In this document: piece after piece, positions 1 through 5,636 of the stretch
Layout of the letters: each line of letters opens with the position of its first letter
How positions within the stretch are numbered: position 1 is the first letter of the stretch
NCBI GenBank assembly: GCA_021731385.1
Contig: JAKFXM010000026.1
Span: 1 to 7,732 of the forward strand
Reading direction: 5' to 3'
From: Methanobacteriota archaeon
GTDB lineage: Archaea > Altiarchaeota > Altiarchaeia > IMC4 > QMZM01
DNA length: 7,732 nt
Program-made: the position numbers and the translations under genes
The notes under the pieces: generated by a model
Databases searched by the model: none
Told to the model about the DNA's origin: nothing
What the model saw: the letters and a program-made list of their open reading frames with translations, nothing else

Positions 1-285
1 ACACCGAATATTTCTTTAATCGTAAAAATTATAATGTTTATAAAAACCGCCCTATTCTGGATTTTCTTCTTTAACATAAATATTGCACTGGTGAATCTCC
101 TCCCAATCGCGCCATTCGACGGCGGGAGGATGATTAAGGAGGTTATGCTTACATTCGACATACGAGAGAAAACAGCAAAAAACATAATCTATGGAATTCT
201 CGCATTTACTTTAATTTTATTTCTGATAAATACCTTTCCATTATTTCATAGGTTGATAGATTATATCCAAAATTTAACCCTGTAA
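1..285 (+). CDS. Site-2 protease (peptidase M50) family protein, C-terminal part
   Basis: This is the end of an intramembrane zinc metalloprotease that would cleave membrane-bound substrates within the bilayer. The frame is open from the first base of the window, so the gene almost certainly starts upstream; the ATG at 34 is internal. The diagnostic motif is N-L-L-P-I-A-P-F-D-G-G-R, the family's second zinc-ligand motif (N-x-x-P-x-x-P-x-D-G-G), whose Asp contributes to the metal site. It follows a hydrophobic segment (about TALFWIFFFNINIALVNLL). A second hydrophobic segment near the end (NIIYGILAFTLILFLI) is probably the last transmembrane helix. The HExxH motif would lie upstream and cannot be seen. 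The stop is 18 nt before the Cdc48 ATG. The substrate cannot be inferred. Confidence 0.85.
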   Translation, partial: TPNISLIVKIIMFIKTALFWIFFFNINIALVNLLPIAPFDGGRMIKEVMLTFDIREKTAKNIIYGILAFTLILFLINTFPLFHRLIDYIQNLTL

Positions 286-298
286 TCCCTATATATAA
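259..298 (+). promoter_or_regulatory. Candidate archaeal promoter region for the Cdc48/VAT gene
   Basis: Two TATA-like sequences lie between the protease tail and the ATPase start: TTATAT at 262-266 with flanks, and TATATATAA at 290-298. The second is only 5 nt from the ATG at 304. At the usual 25-27 nt TATA-to-start distance it would begin transcription inside the gene. The first, or the AT-rich AATTTAA near 271-277, fits a short-leader or leaderless transcript better. There is no convincing Shine-Dalgarno sequence before ATG 304, which agrees with leaderless or weakly led translation. Confidence 0.35.
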
Positions 299-303
299 CA
301 AAG

Positions 304-2460
304 ATGGCAGAGAAAAAGGAACTTGAACTAAAGGTTGCAGAGGCAATGCAGAACGATGTAGGGCGTGGGATCATCAGGATTGATGAGTACTCGATGAAGA
401 GGTTAGGGGTTACATCAGGGGATATTGTAGGGATAATAGGAAAGAAAACCACAGCATCAATTGTATGGCCCCTGCATCCCCCGGATAGCGGATTTAACAT
501 AATAAGGATGGAGGGTATGATAAGACAGAATTCCGGGTCGTCTCTTGGAGACAAGGTAAAGGTCAAAAAAGGAGATATTTCAGAGGCAAAGAAGGTTGTT
601 ATAGCACCAACCATGCATGAGATAAGGTTTGGGGGTGATTTTGCAAACCATGTCAAACAAAGACTTCTTGGAAGGCCCTTAGTGTATGGAGATACCTTCT
701 CCGTAGGTATTTTAGGGCAGGCAATTCCTTTTACAGTCATTTCTACAAATCCGAAAGGTATTGTACAGATTCAGAATCTCACGGGATTGGAGGTAAAGGG
801 CAAGCCGATGGAGGTGACTGAATTTCCATCCGTTAGATATGAGGATATTGGTGGCCTGAGGGGTGAGATAGACAAGGTAAGGGAGATGATAGAACTGCCG
901 ATGAAGCATCCGGAACTATTTGAAAAACTTGGGATAACGCCTCCAAAAGGTGTTCTGCTATTTGGTCCGCCGGGAACAGGAAAGACACTAATCGCAAAGG
1001 CGGTTGCCAGCGAAACAAATGCCCACTTCATTTCCATGAATGGTCCAGAGATAATAGACAAGTATTATGGTGAAAGCGAAAGAAAACTCAGGGAGAAATT
1101 TGAAGAGGCGCAGCAGAACTCTCCTGCTATAATATTCATAGACGAGATAGACTCAATAGCCCCTAAGAGGGAAGAGACAAGGGGCGAACTTGAGAGAAGG
1201 GTCGTTGCGCAATTACTTGCATTAATGGATGGTCTGGTGGCAAGGGGCAATGTTATTGTCATAGCTGCTACAAACAGACCGGATGCACTGGACCCCGCTT
1301 TAAGACGTCCTGGAAGATTTGACAGGGAGATTGAGATTGGCGTTCCTGACAGGAATGGAAGAAAGGAAATTCTCCAGATACATACAAGAGGTATGCCTCT
1401 GAAGAATGACATTGATTTAAATGAGATTGCAGCCTCAACCCACGGCTTTGTTGGCGCTGACCTTGCAGCACTTTCAAGGGAAGCGGCCATGAACGCGCTT
1501 AAAAGAATTCTCCCGAGAATTGACCTCGATAAGGAGGAAATTCCTGCAGAAATTCTGGATGAAATTGATGTCAGAAAGAAGGACTTTGTAGAGGCTTTAA
1601 AAACTGTTGGACCTTCAGCATTAAGAGAGGTTTTCGTGGAGGTTCCCGATATTAAGTGGGATGACATTGGTGGCTTGGAGAATGTAAAGAGGGAGTTGAG
1701 GGAGGCCGTTGAGTGGCCCCTGAAGTATCCTGAATCATTCAAAAAAATAGGGATAAGGGCTGCAAAGGCTGTTCTATTGTATGGTCCTCCGGGCTGTGGA
1801 AAGACCCTTCTTGCAAAGGCTGCTGCAAATGAATCTGAGGCAAATTTCATTGCAGTTAAAGGTCCATCGCTGTTGTCGATGTGGGTTGGCGAAAGTGAAA
1901 AAGGAGTTAGAGAGGTATTCAAAAAGGCAAAGCAAACGGCCCCGACAATAATTCTATTTGATGAGATTGATGCAATTGCTCCGAGAAGGGGTGCGTATTC
2001 CGGCTCTCATGTAACAGAAACTGTAGTGAACCAACTACTTACAGAGATGGATGGCGTTGAGAATTTAGAGAATGTTGTTGTTATAGGAGCAACTAATAGA
2101 GTGGATATGATTGACCCATCATTGTTAAGGCCCGGAAGATTTGATTCAAGGGTTCTGGTCCCGCCACCGGACAAGGAAGCAAGGTTGCAGATATTCAGGA
2201 TACATACAAGGAATATGCCATCAAGGGAAATTAATCTGGAGGATTTAGCAAAAAGAACTGAAGGTTATAGTGGTGCTGACATAGAAGGCATTTGCAGAGA
2301 GGCAGGAATGATAGCCTTGCGGGAGAACATAAAGGCAGAGAAGGTTACAAAAGAGCACTTTGAGGCTGCATTAAAAAGGATAAAGCCATCCTTATCTGTT
2401 GAGGATATAACTGTTTATGAAGAGAAAAGGAAGGAGAAACCTATACCTGCATATATATAA
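304..2460 (+). CDS. Cdc48/VAT (p97)-type AAA+ ATPase, two ATPase domains
   Basis: This is a hexameric ATP-driven protein unfoldase, the archaeal counterpart of p97, that extracts or unfolds substrates and can feed the 20S proteasome. At 718 aa it is close to the usual 730-750. The N domain (about 1-175) begins with the typical LKVAEA..NDVGRGIIRID. D1 has Walker A GPPGTGKT at 221-228, pore loop KYYGESE at 253-259, Walker B with D280/E281, sensor N324, and arginine fingers R335/R338. D2 has Walker A GPPGCGKT at 494-501, pore loop MWVGESE at 526-532, Walker B D553/E554, sensor N598 and R609/R612. All catalytic residues are present in both rings. The linker PSALREVFVEVPD is canonical. The C-terminus, -PAYI, has a penultimate Tyr that resembles a proteasome-docking HbYX motif. 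ATG 304 is chosen because the N-domain beta strand starts immediately after it. Confidence 0.97.
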   Translation: MAEKKELELKVAEAMQNDVGRGIIRIDEYSMKRLGVTSGDIVGIIGKKTTASIVWPLHPPDSGFNIIRMEGMIRQNSGSSLGDKVKVKKGDISEAKKVVIAPTMHEIRFGGDFANHVKQRLLGRPLVYGDTFSVGILGQAIPFTVISTNPKGIVQIQNLTGLEVKGKPMEVTEFPSVRYEDIGGLRGEIDKVREMIELPMKHPELFEKLGITPPKGVLLFGPPGTGKTLIAKAVASETNAHFISMNGPEIIDKYYGESERKLREKFEEAQQNSPAIIFIDEIDSIAPKREETRGELERRVVAQLLALMDGLVARGNVIVIAATNRPDALDPALRRPGRFDREIEIGVPDRNGRKEILQIHTRGMPLKNDIDLNEIAASTHGFVGADLAALSREAAMNALKRILPRIDLDKEEIPAEILDEIDVRKKDFVEALKTVGPSALREVFVEVPDIKWDDIGGLENVKRELREAVEWPLKYPESFKKIGIRAAKAVLLYGPPGCGKTLLAKAAANESEANFIAVKGPSLLSMWVGESEKGVREVFKKAKQTAPTIILFDEIDAIAPRRGAYSGSHVTETVVNQLLTEMDGVENLENVVVIGATNRVDMIDPSLLRPGRFDSRVLVPPPDKEARLQIFRIHTRNMPSREINLEDLAKRTEGYSGADIEGICREAGMIALRENIKAEKVTKEHFEAALKRIKPSLSVEDITVYEEKRKEKPIPAYI

Positions 2461-2474
2461 CTCTTAAAATCAGG

Positions 2475-4049
2475 ATGATAGACATAGCGAGACTAACAAA
2501 GGCAATAGACATGAATTGCGAGTATCTTGGTATATCAAGACTTCTTCTTATGGAAAATGCCGGGAGGGAAATAGCGAGAAATTGTGAAAAATTTAATCCG
2601 AAATTCAAAGAATTTCGGAGCTTCGATTTTCCAGAGGAAAATCGAATTAAGAGGGTTGCAGTATTCTCTGGAACAGGAAATAATGGCGGTGATGGTTTTG
2701 TTGCAGCGAGGCATCTCTCAGGCATTGGAAAGAATGTGAGGGTTTATGCAATAGATGGGGAAAGAACAATCGAAGCGCAGAGAAATTTTGAGATAATCCA
2801 GAATCTTGATTCTGTTGAAATTGAATTAATAAGGGATTCTTCTGATTCTGAAAAAATAAAAAAAGAGATTGGGAAATTTGATCTAATTGTGGATGCATTA
2901 ATCGGTGTAGGATTAAAAGGCGATGTAAGGGAGCCCGTTAAAAGCATTATAAAACTGATAAATTCTGCAAGGGCATTCAGGATTTCAGTAGACATTCCGA
3001 GTGGCGGTGGAAAGAATGTAGTAAATGCGAATCTGACAATTTCCCTTCATCTTCCAAAAACAGAGAATGTGGCTGAGCGATTATATCGCTCAGACATATG
3101 TCCGAGAGGCAAAGCCTCTCGGCCACATTCAAAGGTAGTACCTATAGGAATTCCCAAAGAGGCCGAATCTCTCTGTGGCCCTGGAGATGTCTATCTCTCA
3201 ATCCCAAAAAGGTCTGGGTTTGAGCACAAGGGCGACTTTGGAAGGGTTATTGTAATTGGAGGAAGCAAAAATTTTGTCGGAACACCTTCATTGGTTGCAA
3301 AAGCCGCACTTAGAACCGGGGCAGACATTGCCATAATTTCTTGTCCAGGTTATGTTGCTGAAAAACTGCCATTTGATCCAAATTTAATAGTTAATCCAAT
3401 GGAATCAGAATTCTATTTTTCCGAGAGTGATGTTGATAATATATTGAATATAAATTTTGATTCAGTTGTAATTGGAAACGGTCTCGGAACCCAGAATGAA
3501 ACAAGCAATGCAGTTAGGAAATTTCTGAAATTGGTTAATAAGCCGGTGGTTATAGATGCGGATGCATTGAAACTTATTGATATGAAAGATTTAAGAAAAA
3601 ATTTCATACTTACGCCCCATGAAATAGAATTTAAAATTTTATTTAAAGAACAAGAAAAAGATTTCAACAAAAAAATAATCCGAAACTCCGTTTCGGAGCT
3701 TCGAGACCTTCGGTCTCGAATAAAAATGGTCGAAAAGTTCGCAAGGAATACAAATACGACAATTTTGCTGAAGGGCCCGGTTGATATAATCTCTGATGGA
3801 GAAAGAACCAAACTGAACAGGACAGGAAATCCCGGCATGACTGTTGGTGGTACCGGGGATGTGCTTGCAGGAATTATCGGTGCTCTTTCTGCTGTAAGCG
3901 AAGATAAATTCGAGGCAGCATGTGCAGGTGCATTCCTCTCAGGGCTTTCTGGTGACTTTGCATGTGAGGACTTCAGGTATTCCTTAATAGCGACTGATGT
4001 CATAGAAAGGATTCCAGAGGCAATAAGATTCTGTAATGGGTTTGAATGA
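2475..4049 (+). CDS. nnr: Bifunctional NAD(P)H-hydrate epimerase / ADP-dependent NAD(P)H-hydrate dehydratase, carrying three in-frame palindromic insertions
   Basis: It repairs hydrated NADH/NADPH. The N-terminal YjeF_N domain interconverts R and S hydrates, and the C-terminal ribokinase-like domain dehydrates the S form using a nucleotide. The epimerase half shows LMENAGREIA (25-34), GTGNNGGDG (66-74), DALIGVG (140-146) and VDIPSG (172-177). The dehydratase half shows HKGDFGRVIVIGG (from 251), VVIDADAL (around D361), LTPHEIEF (379-386), LKGPVDI and the catalytic GGTGDVLAG (D462). The gene starts 14 nt after the Cdc48 stop and is probably cotranscribed. Three hairpin-rich blocks are read through as residues about 41-57, 197-219 and 402-416; they hold all nine CGN Arg codons, whereas the remaining 24 Arg codons are AGA/AGG. 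The loop after VDIPSG is short and lacks the usual (L/I)xADTG segment, so epimerase activity is uncertain. Dehydratase motifs look intact. Confidence 0.95.
   Translation: MIDIARLTKAIDMNCEYLGISRLLLMENAGREIARNCEKFNPKFKEFRSFDFPEENRIKRVAVFSGTGNNGGDGFVAARHLSGIGKNVRVYAIDGERTIEAQRNFEIIQNLDSVEIELIRDSSDSEKIKKEIGKFDLIVDALIGVGLKGDVREPVKSIIKLINSARAFRISVDIPSGGGKNVVNANLTISLHLPKTENVAERLYRSDICPRGKASRPHSKVVPIGIPKEAESLCGPGDVYLSIPKRSGFEHKGDFGRVIVIGGSKNFVGTPSLVAKAALRTGADIAIISCPGYVAEKLPFDPNLIVNPMESEFYFSESDVDNILNINFDSVVIGNGLGTQNETSNAVRKFLKLVNKPVVIDADALKLIDMKDLRKNFILTPHEIEFKILFKEQEKDFNKKIIRNSVSELRDLRSRIKMVEKFARNTNTTILLKGPVDIISDGERTKLNRTGNPGMTVGGTGDVLAGIIGALSAVSEDKFEAACAGAFLSGLSGDFACEDFRYSLIATDVIERIPEAIRFCNGFE
2597..2646. 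repeat. Palindromic element A inside nnr (tandem hairpins)
   Basis: Two adjacent perfect hairpins. The first has a 10-bp stem (tccgaaattc, 2597-2606, with 2610-2619) and loop AAA. The second has an 11-bp stem (ttcgattttcc, 2622-2632, with 2636-2646) and loop AGA. They are separated by GC. The element lies between the first helix of the epimerase domain and strand RVAVFSG, where homologues usually have a short loop. It encodes about residues N41-R57, including the only two CGN Arg codons of this part of the gene. It shares tccgaaa, tttcggagcttcga and tcgaat with element B at 3679-3720. Confidence 0.85.
3065..3130. repeat. Palindromic element C inside nnr (cloverleaf)
   Basis: An outer 9-bp stem, gaatgtggc (3065-3073) with gccacattc (3122-3130), encloses two hairpins. 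These have 8-bp stems and 3-nt loops: 3074-3092 with loop TAT, and 3103-3121 with loop AAA. Between them lies the perfect palindrome gacatatgtc (3093-3102). Each inner stem can gain a ninth pair by using the adjoining base. The tiling accounts for all 66 nt, which is 22 codons. It encodes about residues 197-219 between LHLPK and the strand VVPIGIP, the normal position of a short linker in the epimerase domain. It is probably related to elements A and B through the CCGA/TCGG foot of its second hairpin. Confidence 0.85.
3679..3720. repeat. Palindromic element B inside nnr (tandem hairpins)
   Basis: The first hairpin has an 8-bp stem (tccgaaac, 3679-3686, with 3690-3697) and loop TCC. The second has a 9-bp stem (ttcgagacc, 3700-3708, with 3712-3720) and loop TTC. 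They are separated by GC, exactly as in element A. The 42 nt encode about residues 402-416 in the dehydratase domain, between the region after LTPHEIEF and the helix MVEKFA. Compared with A, the feet and the junction are identical and the stem tips differ, yet pairing remains perfect. Its reading frame relative to the element differs from that of A. Confidence 0.87.
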
Positions 4050-4088
4050 TAATATTTTGGATTGTAAATATTGTGTGCAGAAATCAAG

Positions 4089-4137
4089 AAAATTTTCCTG
4101 CGGAAAATTTTTACTAGTATGTAATCAAAATTACATA
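4089..4137. repeat. Intergenic tandem hairpins downstream of nnr
   Basis: The first hairpin has a 10-bp stem (aaaattttcc, 4089-4098, with 4102-4111) and loop TGC. A palindrome tactagta (4112-4119) overlaps the start of a second hairpin with an 8-bp stem (tatgtaat, 4118-4125, with 4130-4137) and a 4-nt loop. The attttcc-N3-ggaaaat tip of the first hairpin is identical to that of the second hairpin of element A. It begins 39 nt after the nnr stop and could also act in transcript ending or mRNA 3' stability. The rest of 4050-4237 shows only an AT-rich weak inverted repeat (4051-4072) and the promoter region below. Confidence 0.65.
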
Positions 4138-4196
4138 GCATCAAAAAATAACAGGAAGATTTGAATAAAATTCTACCCCTCGTTCTAAACCTGAAA

Positions 4197-4219
4197 GTTA
4201 TATCTTTTTATCCTATATC
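4197..4219 (+). promoter_or_regulatory. Candidate TATA region for the HEPN/MNT pair
   Basis: Two TATA-like copies occur here: GTTATATC at 4197-4204 and CTATATC at 4213-4219. The second is centred 22 nt and the first 37 nt before the ATG at 4238. That spacing fits a leaderless or short-leader archaeal transcript. No Shine-Dalgarno sequence is seen before this ATG. The assignment rests on position and composition only. Confidence 0.45.
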
Positions 4220-4237
4220 TTCAAATAATAACTGACA

Positions 4238-4618
4238 ATGGTAAAGGCTGATTTCTTAAAAAAGAGGGCAGAGGGCTTTCTAAGGGGGGCTAGATACCAC
4301 CTTAGGGAAGGAGACTACAATATTGCTGCATTTCATTTAGAGCAAGCATGTCAGTTATACCTGAAATATTGCCTTTTTATGAAAATTGCAGATTTCCCAA
4401 AAACGCATAGCATTCAGGATTTATTATCTGACATTGGAAAGGTTTATGAAAAAGAAAAGGAGGTAGTGAAATTCCAAAAAGAGAACATACAGCTTATCAG
4501 TGATCTGGAACAGGCGTATATTACTTCTCGCTATTTTCCAGTTGAATTTAGCAAAGTGCAGGTGCAAAACATGGAAAAATTTGTAAAGAATCTATTTGAA
4601 TTTCTGAGGAGACTATGA
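4238..4618 (+). CDS. HEPN domain protein (partner of an MNT nucleotidyltransferase)
   Basis: A 126-aa, all-helical HEPN protein. Visible family features are an N-terminal helix FLKKRAEGFLRGARYHLREGDYNIAAFHLEQACQ (about 6-39), where the xxAxFHLEQAxxLYLK stretch is characteristic. Next is FPKTHSIQDLLSDIG (53-67, the usual P-x-T-H-x-L/I segment), and then ITSRYFPVEF in the C-terminal helix region. HEPN proteins paired with MNT enzymes form complexes. In HepT-MntA pairs the HEPN protein is an RNase toxin neutralised by nucleotidylation. The typical C-terminal R-x4-6-H catalytic motif of HepT is not evident, so RNase activity is unproven; an R16-x4-H21 in the first helix may be chance. The stop overlaps the next gene's ATG (ATGA), implying translational coupling. 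Confidence 0.88.
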   Translation: MVKADFLKKRAEGFLRGARYHLREGDYNIAAFHLEQACQLYLKYCLFMKIADFPKTHSIQDLLSDIGKVYEKEKEVVKFQKENIQLISDLEQAYITSRYFPVEFSKVQVQNMEKFVKNLFEFLRRL

Positions 4619-4962
4619 CCGAATTAACGAATCTGGTTTTTGAACGCAGGAAAAAGCAGGAGAAATACTTCAAAAATTATATGCACTGGGCAAAACTTGT
4701 CAAAAAAGAGTCAAAGAGGCTTTTAGGGGAGGTTAAGGTATTTATCTTCGGTTCAATTCTAAGAAAGAATGAACTGCCAAGAGATATAGATATTTTAATC
4801 ATCTCACAAAAATTGAAGACTGCTAAGAAAAAGAGTGAGATCAGGGCAGAAATCTGGAAGAACACAGGGATTTCAAGCCCATTAGAAATCCATCTGGCAA
4901 CTCCTGATGAGTACAAGGACTGGTATAAATTTTTTATAAAAGAGAAGATTGAAGTGGGTTAA
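4615..4962 (+). CDS. MNT-type minimal nucleotidyltransferase
   Basis: A 115-aa protein of the DNA polymerase beta-like nucleotidyltransferase fold. The active-site signature G46-S47-x9-D57-x-D59 is complete (FGSILRKNELPRDIDILI). E91 in PLEIHL is well placed as the third metal-binding acidic residue. A basic helical extension of about 35 residues precedes the core strand VKVFIFGS. In characterised MntA-HepT systems this enzyme inactivates its HEPN partner by transferring nucleotides to it; that role is inferred here from the 4-nt overlap with the HEPN gene upstream. With an intact catalytic triad it is likely an active transferase. Alternative roles, such as modifying RNA or another protein, cannot be excluded. 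The ATG at 4615 is fixed by the overlap. Confidence 0.9.
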   Translation: MTELTNLVFERRKKQEKYFKNYMHWAKLVKKESKRLLGEVKVFIFGSILRKNELPRDIDILIISQKLKTAKKKSEIRAEIWKNTGISSPLEIHLATPDEYKDWYKFFIKEKIEVG

Positions 4963-4980
4963 AATATGAAAAAATTTTAG
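4961..4980 (+). promoter_or_regulatory. Weak candidate promoter for the DUF447 operon
   Basis: The 80-nt gap between the MNT stop and the DUF447 ATG contains an AT-rich AAAATATG...AAATTTTAG stretch. A TATA-like TTTTTATAAA lies just upstream inside the MNT gene (about 4930-4939). Either would place transcription start before ATG 5043. Neither is a strong consensus match. Confidence 0.25.
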
Positions 4981-5042
4981 GATAGAAATGCCAGATTCAT
5001 ATTCCCCGGAAATGGCTTTTGCTAGGATGATTGTATTGCAAT

Positions 5043-5636
5043 ATGAAATTTCATAGTCTCAAAACTTTAATAAATCAAAACCGGATATACGAGGCAATTG
5101 CAACAACATTCAATGAGAACAAAAAGCCACATTCCGCACCTGCGGGATTTTATACAAAGAATTTTAGGACAATTATTGTTGAACTTTACAAGACATCAGG
5201 GACATACAAAAACATAATCAGGGAACGGGAGTTTGCCATAAATTTTACAGACGAGATTCAGATATTCTACAAATCTGCAATATCCAAAAAAGGTCTGGAA
5301 TATGCAAAAGCCGGGAAGATAGATGCCCCCATCCTGAAGGATGCTGATGGTCATATTGGATTAAAAGTCACCGGCGTTAAAGATCTTGGTGATAAAGTAG
5401 AAATTGAGTCTGAAATTATTAATTTTAAATTAAATAAAAAGGTAAATTTAATAAATCGTGCAAAATCACTTGCGATTGAATCAATAATAAATTTGACAAA
5501 AATTCCATATGTTTCTGATTCTGACAAGAAATTTCTGAAAAAAGAGACTCGGAAATATCGCAAAATTATAAAGAAGGTCGCTCCGGATACGGAATATGAG
5601 ATAATTGCAGAAAAACTTACACATGAAAAAAATTAG
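5043..5636 (+). CDS. DUF447 family protein, predicted split-barrel flavin-binding fold
   Basis: A 197-aa protein matching DUF447 along its length. The N-terminal half has the family pattern RIYEAIATTFNENKKPHSAPAG, then TSGTYKNI and FAINFTDEIQIFYKSAI, which corresponds to the usual N-[VF]-T-D-[DE]-x-x-x-F segment. The C-terminal half has NRAKSLAIESIINLTKIPY. The fold is expected to be a flavin-reductase-like split barrel, with no established reaction. From recall, DUF447 genes also occur in methanopterin gene clusters of methylotrophic bacteria, which fits the neighbour downstream. The start at ATG 5043 is preferred to the in-frame TTG at 5031, because a GGATGAT ribosome-site-like sequence lies at 5025-5031 and homologues begin close to this point. 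Its end overlaps the next gene by 14 nt. It is cytoplasmic, with no signal peptide or membrane segment. Confidence 0.85.
   Translation: MKFHSLKTLINQNRIYEAIATTFNENKKPHSAPAGFYTKNFRTIIVELYKTSGTYKNIIREREFAINFTDEIQIFYKSAISKKGLEYAKAGKIDAPILKDADGHIGLKVTGVKDLGDKVEIESEIINFKLNKKVNLINRAKSLAIESIINLTKIPYVSDSDKKFLKKETRKYRKIIKKVAPDTEYEIIAEKLTHEKN

Noticed and set aside
1506..1521. Inverted repeat aattct/agaatt in the Cdc48 gene
   Set aside because: The stem is 6 bp and encodes the conserved RILPRID region of the D1-D2 linker. It is chance pairing.
1065..1922. Long open frame on the minus strand (285 codons) inside the Cdc48 gene
   Set aside because: It is the antisense shadow of a highly conserved AAA ATPase. 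The translation is low-complexity Ser/Pro-rich with no family features.
4089..4111. Bacterial-style intrinsic terminator
   Set aside because: The stem is AT-dominated and is followed by only two or three T residues. Archaeal termination relies on U-tracts, so it is listed as a repeat with only a possible 3'-end role.
2597..4137. CRISPR array
   Set aside because: The hairpin blocks are few, irregularly spaced and differ in sequence, and there are no uniform repeats or spacers.
3413..4144. Minus-strand open frame (243 codons) across the end of nnr
   Set aside because: It is a shadow of the conserved dehydratase domain, with no ribosome site or recognisable protein motif.
5031..5042. TTG start for DUF447 four codons upstream of ATG
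   Set aside because: ATG 5043 has a better-placed GGATGAT sequence and matches where family members begin.
4988..5056. A 22-codon ORF overlapping the DUF447 start in another frame
   Set aside because: It is short with no conserved feature. It could be a leader peptide, but nothing in the sequence supports that over chance.
5605..5622. TTG start for the beta-RFAP synthase homologue
   Set aside because: ATG 5623 directly precedes the first conserved strand (KIRIISPAH), and the upstream six codons add nothing conserved.
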